Assembly: GCA_040879025.1 (NCBI GenBank)
Contig: JBBDLF010000015.1
Span: forward strand, 1-64,000
From: JBBDLF01 sp040879025
Lineage (GTDB): Bacteria > Pseudomonadota > Gammaproteobacteria > Pseudomonadales > Pseudohongiellaceae
Direction: 5' to 3'
Length of the DNA: 64,000 nt
Shown here: positions 7,946 to 16,541 of the stretch, piece after piece
How the letters are laid out: each line of letters starts with the position of its first letter
Position numbering within the stretch: position 1 is the first letter of the stretch
The notes under the pieces: generated by a model
Seen by the model: the letters and a program-made list of their open reading frames with translations, nothing else
Database searches by the model: none
Told to the model about the DNA's origin: nothing
Position numbers and translations under genes: made by a program

Positions 7946-8476
7946 ATTATGAGGAGTAGTGCGAAAAAGCTCGTCGTTAACGAAAACATTGATGCTGAAA
8001 CGGTCCGTCTGGTAGACGAAAACGGAGAACAGGCCGGTATCGTATCCATCGAAGATGCCAGAGCCGCCGCCGCGGCCGCCAAACTCGATCTGGTGTTAAT
8101 TTCACCTGAAGCCGATCCACCGGTCTGCAAGATCATGGACCACGGCAAACATTTGTTCGAGCAAAAGAAGCAGAAAGCGGCCAACAAGAAAAAGCAGCGC
8201 CGTGTGCAGGTTAAAGAAATCAAATTCAGACCAGGGACGGAAGAAGGGGACTATCAGGTAAAACTACGCAACCTGACGCGTTTCCTTGAGGAGGGCGACA
8301 AGGTCAAGGTATCACTTCGATTCCGTGGCCGGGAGTTGGCCCACCAACATCTTGGGCAGGAGCTGGTGGACCGGATTCGTGAGGATCTGGTTGAGTACGG
8401 CACTGTGGAACAGGATCCCAAGATGGAAGGTCGACAGATCGTGATGATTCTGGCACCGACCAAAAAGAAGCCGTAA
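7946..8476 (+). CDS. infC: Translation initiation factor IF-3
   Basis: This roughly 176-residue factor binds the 30S subunit and checks the initiator codon. The N-domain has VRLVDENGEQAGIVSIEDA and PPVCKIMDHGK; the C-domain has KEIKFRPGTEEGDYQVKLRNL and FRGRELAHQ. Adjacent ATT (7946) and ATG (7949) codons are both in frame. IF-3 genes usually start at ATT, which allows autoregulation, so I set the start at 7946; ATG 7949 is the alternative. The SD-like AGGAGA at 7924-7929 is rather far upstream. Confidence 0.95.
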   Translation: MMRSSAKKLVVNENIDAETVRLVDENGEQAGIVSIEDARAAAAAAKLDLVLISPEADPPVCKIMDHGKHLFEQKKQKAANKKKQRRVQVKEIKFRPGTEEGDYQVKLRNLTRFLEEGDKVKVSLRFRGRELAHQHLGQELVDRIREDLVEYGTVEQDPKMEGRQIVMILAPTKKKP

Positions 8477-8488
8477 CAACCGTTGCTG

Positions 8489-8546
8489 CTTGAGTTGCAG
8501 CTCAAGTTTCAAAACCAGGTTTCAAAACCAGGTTTCAAAAACCAGG
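8489..8546 (+). repeat. Hairpin followed by three tandem 13-bp repeats in the infC-rpmI leader
   Basis: CTTGAG-TTGCAG-CTCAAG (8489-8506) forms a short stem-loop. It is followed head-to-tail by TTTCAAAACCAGG at 8507-8519 and 8520-8532, and a 14-base variant at 8533-8546. The tract lies in the 150-nt gap where, in E. coli, L20 binds to repress rpmI-rplT. No standard L20 site was recognised by eye. Confidence 0.7.
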
Positions 8547-8626
8547 TTGAGCCGGCATTTATAAACAGTCAGCGACTCGCCGGCCTCAGGAAGGCCACAG
8601 GGCAAGCCGCCAATGCGGAGTACGAA

Positions 8627-8821
8627 ATGAGTAAGTTAAAAGCCCATAGCGGCGCGTCCAAACGGTTCAAGAAAACCGGGTCCGGTTTCAAGCGCAAGTG
8701 CGCCTACAAGAGCCATATCCTCACTAAAATGACCACCAAGCGTAAGCGGCATTTGCGTGGCACCCGTCCAATACATCCGTCGGACGAGCGCAAAGTCAAA
8801 CGCATGCTTCTTATCAGCTAA
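8627..8821 (+). CDS. rpmI: 50S ribosomal protein L35
   Basis: This 64-residue basic protein matches L35: KLKAHSGASKRFKKTGSGFKR at the N-terminus (given in part), HILTKMTTKRKRHLRG in the middle and VKRML near the end. The ATG at 8627 follows a GCGGAG SD-like site. It sits between infC and rplT, as in all relatives. Confidence 0.97.
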   Translation: MSKLKAHSGASKRFKKTGSGFKRKCAYKSHILTKMTTKRKRHLRGTRPIHPSDERKVKRMLLIS

Positions 8822-8846
8822 GGCTCACTTTCCAGAGGAATTCATC

Positions 8847-9206
8847 ATGGCTCGAGTTAAACGAGGCGTCACCGCCAATCGTCGTCACAAGAAAGTACTG
8901 AAGAAGGCCAAGGGTTATTACGGTGCCCGCAGCCGCGTCTATCGTGTTGCCAAACAGGCGGTTACCAAGGCAGGGCAGTACGCCTACCGCGACCGCCGCG
9001 TGAAGAAACGCGTATTCCGTTCACTGTGGGTCACGCGCATCAATGCGATGGCGCGCCAGAACGGCATCACCTACAGCCAGCTTATCGCCGGGCTGAAAAA
9101 AGCCAATATCGAAGTGGACCGACGCGTGCTTGCGGACCTGGCTGTCCATGACAAGCCGGCGTTCAGCGCGATTGCCGAACAGGCCAAAGCCAGCCTCGCT
9201 GCCTGA
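8847..9206 (+). CDS. rplT: 50S ribosomal protein L20
   Basis: This 119-residue protein begins MARVKRGVTANRRHKKVLK and has GYYGARSRVYRVAKQAVTKA and WVTRINAMARQNG, all standard L20 blocks. It helps assemble 23S rRNA and in enterobacteria represses its own operon. The ATG at 8847 has AGAGGAA upstream. Confidence 0.98.
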   Translation: MARVKRGVTANRRHKKVLKKAKGYYGARSRVYRVAKQAVTKAGQYAYRDRRVKKRVFRSLWVTRINAMARQNGITYSQLIAGLKKANIEVDRRVLADLAVHDKPAFSAIAEQAKASLAA

Positions 9207-9215
9207 TATTGATCC

Positions 9216-9235
9216 GGCCCGCCGCCAGGCGGGCC
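9216..9235 (+). terminator. Hairpin between rplT and pheS (weak terminator or RNA stabiliser)
   Basis: GGCCCGCC-GCCA-GGCGGGCC is a perfect 8-bp GC stem with a 4-nt loop, starting 9 nt after the rplT stop. No U-run follows (CATAAC), so full termination is unlikely. It may lower read-through into pheS or protect the 3' end of the ribosomal-protein message. Confidence 0.55.
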
Positions 9236-9252
9236 CATAACAAGAAAGCAAT

Positions 9253-10269
9253 ATGGCGGACAGCGACTCTTTATTGCAGCAAGCCCTTGCGGCCATCTCC
9301 GAATCCGGTGACGAGAAATCACTGGAAGGGTTGCGTGTGCAGTATCTGGGCAAAAAAGGCCGCCTCACCGCCGAACTCAAGAACCTGGGGCAACTGCCCG
9401 CCGAGGAACGTCCGGCGGCCGGCGAACAGATCAATCTCGCCAAGCGCCAGGTGCAGCAAGCACTGGAGGCGCGCAAAAGTGAACTCGTGCGCGACTCGCT
9501 GAGCCGGCAACTGGCCGGCGAAGCGCTGGATGTCACCCTGCCGGGCCGGCGTCAAAGCCAGGGCGGGTTGCATCCGGTGACCGTGACTATCGATCGTATC
9601 CGCCGCCTGTTCGAGGGCGCCGGTTACAGCGTGGCCGAGGGTCCGGAGATCGAGGACGACTACCACAACTTTGAAGCGCTCAATATTCCCGAACATCATC
9701 CCGCCCGCGCGATGCACGACACCTTTTACGTCAGCCCCGGCACGGTGCTGCGCACCCATACCTCGCCGGTGCAGGTGCGGGTGATGGAAAACGGCAAGCC
9801 GCCGTTTCGCATGATTTGCCCCGGCCGCGTGTACCGCTGCGATTCCGACGTCACCCACACCCCGATGTTTCATCAGGTGGAAGGATTGCTGATAGACGAA
9901 CAGGCCAGCTTCGCCGACCTGAAAGGCACGGTGGAAGACTTTCTGCGCGCGTTTTTCGAGCGCGATCTGGCCGTGCGATTCCGGCCGTCCTATTTTCCCT
10001 TCACTGAACCGTCCGCCGAGGTGGATGTGGCCTGTGTGAGTTGTGGCGGCAAAGGCTGCCGCATCTGCGGCCAGTCCGGCTGGCTGGAAGTGATGGGCTG
10101 CGGCATGGTTCACCCCCATGTGCTGGAACTGTCGAAGGTGGATCCACAGCGCTACACCGGTTTCGCGTTTGGCATGGGTGTGGAGCGTCTGGCCATGCTG
10201 CGCTATAACGTCAGCGATTTGCGCACCTTCTTCGAGAACGACCTGCGCTTTCTGAGCCAGTTTCACTAA
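9253..10269 (+). CDS. pheS: Phenylalanyl-tRNA synthetase alpha subunit
   Basis: This 338-residue catalytic subunit of the alpha2-beta2 PheRS has an N-terminal coiled coil (residues about 1-85). The class II core includes HPARAMHDTFYV, RTHTSPVQVRVM and the FAFGMGVERLAMLRY motif 3. A Cys-rich stretch near residue 260 (CVSCGGKGCRICG) is typical of many bacterial PheS. It is separated from pheT by 11 bp. Confidence 0.98.
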   Translation: MADSDSLLQQALAAISESGDEKSLEGLRVQYLGKKGRLTAELKNLGQLPAEERPAAGEQINLAKRQVQQALEARKSELVRDSLSRQLAGEALDVTLPGRRQSQGGLHPVTVTIDRIRRLFEGAGYSVAEGPEIEDDYHNFEALNIPEHHPARAMHDTFYVSPGTVLRTHTSPVQVRVMENGKPPFRMICPGRVYRCDSDVTHTPMFHQVEGLLIDEQASFADLKGTVEDFLRAFFERDLAVRFRPSYFPFTEPSAEVDVACVSCGGKGCRICGQSGWLEVMGCGMVHPHVLELSKVDPQRYTGFAFGMGVERLAMLRYNVSDLRTFFENDLRFLSQFH

Positions 10270-10280
10270 CGGAGCCTCTG

Positions 10281-12713
10281 ATGATCTTCAGCGAACAGTG
10301 GATTCGTGAATGGGTGGCTCACGACCTGGCACCCTCCGAGTTGATGGAACGCCTTACCATGGCGGGCCTGGAAGTGGACGCGCATCAGGCGGTGGCCTAC
10401 GACTTTGACAACGTGGTGGTGGCCGAAGTGACACAGGTGGCCGCGCATCCCGATGCCGACAAGCTCAGTGTGTGCACCGTCAGCGACGGCGAGACCACGG
10501 TGCAGGTGGTGTGCGGCGCGCCTGATGTCCGTGTCGGCATGAAAGCGCCGCTGGCGAAAGTGGGTGCGCAGATACACGACAAGCCGGGTAAAAAACCCTT
10601 CGTTATAAAACAGGCCAAACTGCGGGGTGTGGAATCCGCCGGCATGTTGTGCGCCACCGACGAACTGGGATTGTTGACCGCCCGTGCCCCGAAAGAAAAA
10701 GCGCCCGGCCTGATGGAACTGCCGGCCGATGCCCCGGTGGGCGAAAACCTGCGCGATTACCTGCGCCTGAACGACACCAGCATCGAACTGGACCTGACAC
10801 CCAATCGCGGCGATTGCCTGGGCATTGCCGGATTGGCGCGCGAAATTGGCGTGCTGGCCCGCCAGGACGTCAAGCCCCCGGCGATGCCCGCGGTCAAACC
10901 GGTAATAGACGACACCTTCCCGGTAAGCATCACCGCCGCCGATGGATGTCCGCGTTACCTCGGCCGGGTGGTGCGGCGTATCAACCTGAATGCCGCCACC
11001 CCGTTGTGGATGCAGGAAAAGCTGCGGCGCTGCGGCCTGCGCAGCATTGATCCGGTGGTGGATGTCACCAACTATGTGTTGCTGGAACTCGGGCAGCCCC
11101 TGCACGCGTTTGACCTGAACAAACTGAAAGGCGGCATCGATGTGCGCCTTGCCAGGGCGGGGGAGAAACTCACCCTGCTGGATGAAAAGGAAGTTGACCT
11201 CACTCCCGATACCCTGCTCATCACCGATGAAACCGGGCCGGTGGCCATGGCGGGCATCATGGGCGGCTTGGGCACCGCCGTGGATAAAACCACACGTGAT
11301 GTGTTTCTGGAATGCGCCTTTTTCAGTCCGCTGGCCATCGCCGGCCGCGCGCGGGCTTACGGGCTGCACACCGATGCCAGCCACCGTTATGAACGCGGTG
11401 TGGACCATGGCATTCAACACAGGGCGATGGAACGGGCCACCGCCTTGCTTCTGGAGATCGCCGGTGGTGAATCCGGTCCGGTAACCGAAGCGACCGGCAC
11501 CATCCCGGCCCGCCGCGAAGTGGTGTTGCGTACCGGTTCTATCCGGCGGCTGTTAGGCATCGATATCCCCATCTACGATGTGCTCGAGATTCTCGAACGC
11601 CTGGGTTTCGCCCTCAGCCATTCCGGCGGCGAAATCAGGGTGGGTGTGCCGCCGTTCCGGTTTGATGTCAGCCTGGAAGCCGACCTGATTGAAGAACTCG
11701 CCCGCATCTACGGCTACAACAAACTGCCCAAAAGCGGCGGACTGGGCGAACAGGCATTGACGGCCCAACCCGAAGCCGTCGTGCCGCTGAATCAATTACG
11801 ACAACATCTTGTCGCACTGGGTTACCAGGAAGTGATCACCTACAGTTTTATCGAACCGACTCTCGCAGCGAAACTGGGGTCGGAACACAGCGGCGAACCC
11901 ATCACCTTGCAAAACCCCATTTCGGCGGACATGGCCGTGATGCGTGGCAGCCTGCTGCCCGGGTTGATTTCCGCGCTGAAGCACAACGCCAACCGCCAGC
12001 AAACCCGGCTGCGCCTGTTTGAAAGCGGCCTGGTTTTCCTGAAACCAGGCGAAGGCGAGGGCGCGGACCAGTGGGCCCGGACACAGCAGCCCGCGAGGAT
12101 AGCCGGCCTGATTTGCGGCCGGAAAAACCCTGAAAACTGGAACCAAAATAAACAGTTAGTTGATTTTTATGATGTAAAAGGTGATGTAGAGGCTCTGCTC
12201 GCCCTGGGCGGCGAAACGGCAGCCTACCGGTTTGAACCCGCCGAAAGCGCCCCCTATCAAACCGGCCAGTGCGCCCGCGTCACCCGCGAGGGCGAAACGG
12301 TGGGCTACCTGGGCGCGCTTCACCCCGCCACGCGGCGTGAACTGGAGCTGGACAGCCCGGTATTCCTGTTCGAACTGGCCCTGGAACCGCTCACCCGCCG
12401 CCGCCTGCCCCGGTCACACGAGCTGTCGCGCTACCCCGAAGTCGGCCGCGACCTGGCTGTTGTGGTGGAAAATGCGGTTCCGGCCACGGATATTCTGGCC
12501 GCGGTAAGGGAGAATGCCGGCGAACACCTGAACAGCCTGAGAATATTTGATGTTTATCAAGGGGATGCAGTGGGAAAAAACAAAAAAAGTGTCGCTTTGG
12601 GCTTGACGTGGCAACATCCTTCACGCACTCTTAGCGACGAAGAGATAAACAGCATAATTCTTAAGTGTGTCAACGCTCTAGAACAACAATTTAATGCGGT
12701 TTTAAGAAGCTAG
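10281..12713 (+). CDS. pheT: Phenylalanyl-tRNA synthetase beta subunit
   Basis: This 810-residue structural and editing subunit has a tRNA-binding EMAP-like domain (about 40-150), the B3/B4 editing domain (TPNRGDCLGIAGLAREIG near 180; HTDASHRYERGVD near 365) and B5 (RRLLGIDIP near 420). A pseudo-catalytic core and a C-terminal anticodon-binding ferredoxin-like domain (SRYPEVGRDLAVVVE near 715) complete it. It forms the PheRS heterotetramer with the upstream pheS product. Confidence 0.98.
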   Translation: MIFSEQWIREWVAHDLAPSELMERLTMAGLEVDAHQAVAYDFDNVVVAEVTQVAAHPDADKLSVCTVSDGETTVQVVCGAPDVRVGMKAPLAKVGAQIHDKPGKKPFVIKQAKLRGVESAGMLCATDELGLLTARAPKEKAPGLMELPADAPVGENLRDYLRLNDTSIELDLTPNRGDCLGIAGLAREIGVLARQDVKPPAMPAVKPVIDDTFPVSITAADGCPRYLGRVVRRINLNAATPLWMQEKLRRCGLRSIDPVVDVTNYVLLELGQPLHAFDLNKLKGGIDVRLARAGEKLTLLDEKEVDLTPDTLLITDETGPVAMAGIMGGLGTAVDKTTRDVFLECAFFSPLAIAGRARAYGLHTDASHRYERGVDHGIQHRAMERATALLLEIAGGESGPVTEATGTIPARREVVLRTGSIRRLLGIDIPIYDVLEILERLGFALSHSGGEIRVGVPPFRFDVSLEADLIEELARIYGYNKLPKSGGLGEQALTAQPEAVVPLNQLRQHLVALGYQEVITYSFIEPTLAAKLGSEHSGEPITLQNPISADMAVMRGSLLPGLISALKHNANRQQTRLRLFESGLVFLKPGEGEGADQWARTQQPARIAGLICGRKNPENWNQNKQLVDFYDVKGDVEALLALGGETAAYRFEPAESAPYQTGQCARVTREGETVGYLGALHPATRRELELDSPVFLFELALEPLTRRRLPRSHELSRYPEVGRDLAVVVENAVPATDILAAVRENAGEHLNSLRIFDVYQGDAVGKNKKSVALGLTWQHPSRTLSDEEINSIILKCVNALEQQFNAVLRS

Positions 12714-12726
12714 CAAGGATCTACCC

Positions 12727-13035
12727 ATGGCAGAAGGCGCCCTCACCAAAGCAGAGATGGCCGAACGGCTGTACGAAGATCTGGGATTAAACAAGCGCGA
12801 GGCCAAGGAACTGGTGGAACAGTTCTTTGAAGAAGTACGCCTTTCCCTGGAAAACAACGAACAGGTGAAACTGTCCGGCTACGGCAATTTCGACCTGCGG
12901 GACAAAAAACAGCGGCCCGGCCGCAACCCCAAAACCGGCGAGGAAATACCCATTCGCGCCCGGCGCGTGGTCACCTTCCGACCAGGGCAGAAACTCAAGG
13001 CGCGAGTAGAGACCTATGCTGGAACCAAAGAATAA
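12727..13035 (+). CDS. ihfA: Integration host factor alpha subunit
   Basis: This 102-residue DNA-bending protein of the HU/IHF fold contains LTKAEMAERLYEDLGLNKRE and KLSGYGNFDLRDKKQRPGRNP, including the Pro-Gly of the DNA-intercalating arm. Its position after pheT is standard. The 3' end overlaps the next gene by 20 bp, so the two are translationally coupled. Confidence 0.97.
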   Translation: MAEGALTKAEMAERLYEDLGLNKREAKELVEQFFEEVRLSLENNEQVKLSGYGNFDLRDKKQRPGRNPKTGEEIPIRARRVVTFRPGQKLKARVETYAGTKE

Positions 13036-13369
13036 CGACGAACTGCCCCCGATTCCGCCCAAGCGGTACTTCACCATAGGCGAAGTGGGTGAGCTGTGCG
13101 CGGTGAAACCCCATGTGCTGCGCTATTGGGAACAGGAATTTCCCCAGTTGAAACCGGTGAAACGCCGCGGCAACCGCCGCTATTACCAGCGCCAGGACGT
13201 GATTCTTATCCGCCAGATCAAAAGCCTGTTGTATGAACAGGGCTTCACCATAGGCGGCGCCCGGCAAAAGATGAGCGGCGGCACCAACGACTTGCCCAAA
13301 CCCAAAATGAACACCGCCGAAGTGAAATCACTGATCCGCGACCTGGAGGCGGTGATTCAGCGAATGTGA
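13016..13369 (+). CDS. MerR-family regulator of the ihfA operon
   Basis: This 117-residue protein has the MerR winged helix: YFTIGEVGELCAVKPHVLRYW, then RGNRRYYQRQDVILIRQIK. The C-terminal part is short, with helix VKSLIRDLEAVIQRM, and no metal-binding Cys. This gene after ihfA is widespread in gammaproteobacteria; its regulon is unknown to me. The ATG lies inside the ihfA end. Confidence 0.92.
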   Translation: MLEPKNNDELPPIPPKRYFTIGEVGELCAVKPHVLRYWEQEFPQLKPVKRRGNRRYYQRQDVILIRQIKSLLYEQGFTIGGARQKMSGGTNDLPKPKMNTAEVKSLIRDLEAVIQRM

Positions 13370-13595
13370 GGGGAAGCCAAGGCGTCAAAAAAACGACAAC
13401 TCCCTGTCAAAATTGGTCACTCCACCACGGCAAATACTTTATCGAAGCAGGCCCTTCTCTGGTACAATTCGTGTCTCGAAATCGGCGAGCAGGGTGCCTC
13501 GGTTCCGTCGCGCAAGGCGGTAAACCGCGGAGAAATCAAAACTCTGATAAGGACTTGGACGGAAGGTTAGCCGCCGTTCAGTGCAAGGAGTCAAT

Positions 13596-13672
13596 CGGGG
13601 CGTAGCGCAGTCTGGTAGCGCACTACACTGGGGGTGTAGTGGTCGTCGGTTCAAATCCGGCCGCCCCGACCA
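13596..13672 (+). tRNA. tRNA-Pro (anticodon GGG)
   Basis: A 77-nt cloverleaf. CGGGGCG pairs with CGCCCCG, the anticodon arm CTACACTGGGGGTGTAG carries GGG, the T-loop is TTCAAAT, and CCA is encoded at 13670-13672. It is the last element of the conserved translation block before the AT-rich island. Confidence 0.96.
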
Positions 13673-13738
13673 ATTAAATCAATAGGTTAAAGGATATTTT
13701 GCCTAAACCAATTTTCGAAAATCTAGGTGCATTTATCT

Positions 13739-13790
13739 AAAAGCCCTCGGTGGCAACACTGTACCGGTTCGATTCCGGTCCCGGGCACCA
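13739..13790 (+). other. tRNA-Leu 3' fragment: likely attachment-site scar of a genomic island
   Basis: The sequence reproduces the 3' part of a tRNA-Leu: the end of the anticodon stem, the long variable arm (CCTCGGTGGCAACACTG), the T-arm CCGGTTCGATTCCGG and the acceptor strand CCCGGGC followed by ACCA. The 5' half, including acceptor strand, D-arm and anticodon, is missing. A 3' tRNA piece next to AT-rich cargo is the usual mark left by tyrosine-integrase elements. The intact tRNA-Leu and an integrase are not in this window. Confidence 0.75.
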
Positions 13791-13972
13791 ATAAAATCAA
13801 CGCGTTATGTCTTATCCAATTTTTCTTCGATGGGTCGAGGGATCCCTATATAGAACTGGCGTAGTTTCGGCTTCCGTGCTGAATACCCACCAATTGATAG
13901 CTGTGATAGAATCGGCGGGTTTCCTCGCGGCACCTCATTTCCAAAACGTATATATAACAAGGAGCCGGCCGC

Positions 13973-16321
13973 ATGTCGCAGCGAGCAACTACAGAAAAAA
14001 TAAAAGCTATCAAAGATGAAGTAAACGAGTTTCACCCCCTCCTTCACGAGATATTCGCTAAAATGAAATCATTAAAGGGTGTGTTTTATACACACGGGCC
14101 TAATGAAATGGGTGCAGACTTCATCTTGGTGAGGGTTTGTGAAGAGTTAGGTGACACCGAATATATAGCTGTGATTGCAAAGATCGGGAAGATTCTCCAA
14201 AACCACGAGGAAATTGAGCGGCAAATTAAAGAATGTAAGGTCAAGAGATTTCATCCGACGGGTAAAAAAGAAATTTATATTTCAGAAATCTGGGTAGTGT
14301 CTAACGGCACAATATCTAGTGGGGCGCAGAGAAAGATATTTGAGGAGTACCATAACTATAAGGTCAAGTTTTTGGACTTGAATGTTCTATCCAAGCTGAT
14401 CGATCAGCATCTACCCAATTATGTTTTTGAAATTTCTATACATGAAGCTCAATTCATTGAAAGAGAAAAAATTGGTGCGAGGGAGCGGGACAAGCAGTTT
14501 AACCTTATGCCAGCTAATCTTTCAGAATTGTACCTGGATCAGGAAATATCTGAACTTGAATTCGACGAATATGGGCAGCAAGTAGTAGTCTCAAAGAGCG
14601 ACCGTCGAGTCAGCATACACGATGCCCTCGGAAGACATCGCATTCTAATGGTTGAAGGTTCAATGGGAGTCGGGAAATCAAAACTTCTGAACAAATTAAT
14701 CGAGCACTATTGTAAGGTTGACGTGTTCCTAGAAACTAAAACATTCCCGGTTTTCTTCCATTTTGAGCACTTCTACGAAAAAGCGATCACCAAAGGGTTC
14801 GATGGTATTCTGGACGAGATCCGAGTAAATAATAAAATTGGGGACGGGGAATATAACTTCTTGATCGCAATTGATGGGCTTGATGAGACTAGCTTTCTAG
14901 ATGGTGAAAGGTCAATTGAGCTGAACCAACTATTTTCGGAAATCTATAAGAAAGAAGATGTAAAAGTCGTCATAACGACTCGGCAGTTCAATGGCTCGAT
15001 TCTTGATGCCCCAGTCGCGAAAAAAGTTAAGAGATATGAGTTAGAGCCACTTACCTTAACTAAGATTTTGCGATTTATTGAAGAGATTTGTAAAGGATTA
15101 AATATCTCAAAAAGACTGATTGAAGATCTAAAAACCACATCGCTATTCAATTTTCTTCCAAAAACACCAATTGCAGCAATCATACTTGCCAAGCTGATAA
15201 ACGAGCACCAGGAAGACCTACCATCGAATTTAACAGATTTGTACGCGCAATATACTGAACTTTCATTAGGTCGCTGGGATGAGCGGAAGGAGCTTATCAC
15301 TCAGAAGGAATATCATGCTCTTAGCTCCATTTTGCAAAATCTTTCCGTGTATATGCTGGATAATGAACTAAGATACCTGTCTATTTCAGAAGCAGAAGGT
15401 TTTTTTGTTGACTATCTCGACCAAAGAAAAAATCTTAGTCTTGATAGCGAGCAATTATTCAATAAACTAATTTCTCGGTCAGATTTGGTATCCAAAGATG
15501 AGTTTCGTGGAACGTTTGCGTTCAAGCACAGATCGTTCGCTGAGTTTTTCTATGCACAACATCTCTACAAGCAAAAGGAAGTCCCAATAACAATAAAGGT
15601 TTTCCATCCCTATTGGACCAATTCTTACTTTTTTTATGTTGGTTTGAAACGTGACTGCCCGGGGCTCCTAAGAGAAATAATTTCGTTAGACGCAAAACTT
15701 GAAGGGCAAAGATTTCTTAAGCTCATGAATCTGGGCCAATTTTTATTGGCCGGATTTGAGAGTCCTTCTGACGCAATCGACGAAGGAGTTTATTGTGCAT
15801 TCAATGAGGTTGTCGAATTTTACCTTGAAATAATTGAAAAAAAGGAAGGAACTTTCTTTACGCAGTTTTCCAAAATGCAGCTTCTTGGCATCTTTAGAAA
15901 TATTATGAAGGACACTTATTCTTTTCTATTTTTCAAGAATTCTATCAACAATCTGATAGTAAAAATTTGTTCCTCGGATAAGAAAACTATTAATAATTCT
16001 TACATCCTGTTTCTCGCTGATCTTGCAAGTAGTGAGCTTGGGGGAGAGGTGGTGTTTGATGATCTCGTCGAACTCTATAAGGACGACCTTCCGTTAGAAG
16101 TTCAGTTAGCTATTTTTCACGAAACGAGAAACAACGTGAAACTGTTGTCATCCCCAATCAAAAAACTTGAAAAGAGAATGAGGAAGCACGGAAAATCATC
16201 TCGTGCGTTTAGGAACCAAATTGAGAGCCTTTATGATCAGCCGATCAAGCCGAGAAAGCCTAAAACGTTGTCGGGAGGTAAAAAAACTAACAAAGAAAAG
16301 CCCAAAGAGACTTCTGAGTAA
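13973..16321 (+). CDS. NACHT/STAND NTPase with nuclease-like N-terminal domain (probable anti-phage protein)
   Basis: This 782-residue protein has three parts. Residues about 1-170 resemble Mrr-like PD-(D/E)xK folds: HGPNEMGADFIL with Asp near 47, then AVIAK with Lys near 68, and an LSEIWVV-like strand (ISEIWVVSNG). The acidic residue normally two before the Lys is Ile, so catalysis is uncertain. A NACHT ATPase follows: Walker A EGSMGVGKSKLL near 228-239, Walker B FLIAIDGLDET near 296-306, and VVITTRQF as a sensor. The C-terminal half is helical without obvious repeats, ending in a Lys-rich tail. In known bacterial STAND defence proteins (Avs, bNACHT) the C-terminus senses phage and the N-terminus kills; I infer that role here. 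The start has AAGGAG 8 nt upstream. Confidence 0.75.
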   Translation: MSQRATTEKIKAIKDEVNEFHPLLHEIFAKMKSLKGVFYTHGPNEMGADFILVRVCEELGDTEYIAVIAKIGKILQNHEEIERQIKECKVKRFHPTGKKEIYISEIWVVSNGTISSGAQRKIFEEYHNYKVKFLDLNVLSKLIDQHLPNYVFEISIHEAQFIEREKIGARERDKQFNLMPANLSELYLDQEISELEFDEYGQQVVVSKSDRRVSIHDALGRHRILMVEGSMGVGKSKLLNKLIEHYCKVDVFLETKTFPVFFHFEHFYEKAITKGFDGILDEIRVNNKIGDGEYNFLIAIDGLDETSFLDGERSIELNQLFSEIYKKEDVKVVITTRQFNGSILDAPVAKKVKRYELEPLTLTKILRFIEEICKGLNISKRLIEDLKTTSLFNFLPKTPIAAIILAKLINEHQEDLPSNLTDLYAQYTELSLGRWDERKELITQKEYHALSSILQNLSVYMLDNELRYLSISEAEGFFVDYLDQRKNLSLDSEQLFNKLISRSDLVSKDEFRGTFAFKHRSFAEFFYAQHLYKQKEVPITIKVFHPYWTNSYFFYVGLKRDCPGLLREIISLDAKLEGQRFLKLMNLGQFLLAGFESPSDAIDEGVYCAFNEVVEFYLEIIEKKEGTFFTQFSKMQLLGIFRNIMKDTYSFLFFKNSINNLIVKICSSDKKTINNSYILFLADLASSELGGEVVFDDLVELYKDDLPLEVQLAIFHETRNNVKLLSSPIKKLEKRMRKHGKSSRAFRNQIESLYDQPIKPRKPKTLSGGKKTNKEKPKETSE

Positions 16322-16541
16322 TATTGAAGCGATCCGCGATCCGTAGCGTATAATTATTGACAGAGCCCCCTTGTGTGTCAACCTGATCCCGTACAGCTAC
16401 CGTTCTAGCCAGAAGACTTTACCTATATGCCTCAATTGATGTTTAATCCTTGCGGCATTACTGGGCCAGCGGATCTATTGCTATCAATACATCCGACGTA
16501 CGTGAGCCCCCCTCAAGATCATTTAGAAAAGGAAGAAACAG

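Noticed and set aside
10266..11420. 384-codon frame antisense to pheT
   Set aside because: Shadow of a clearly conserved gene; the composition is that of reverse-strand GC codons.
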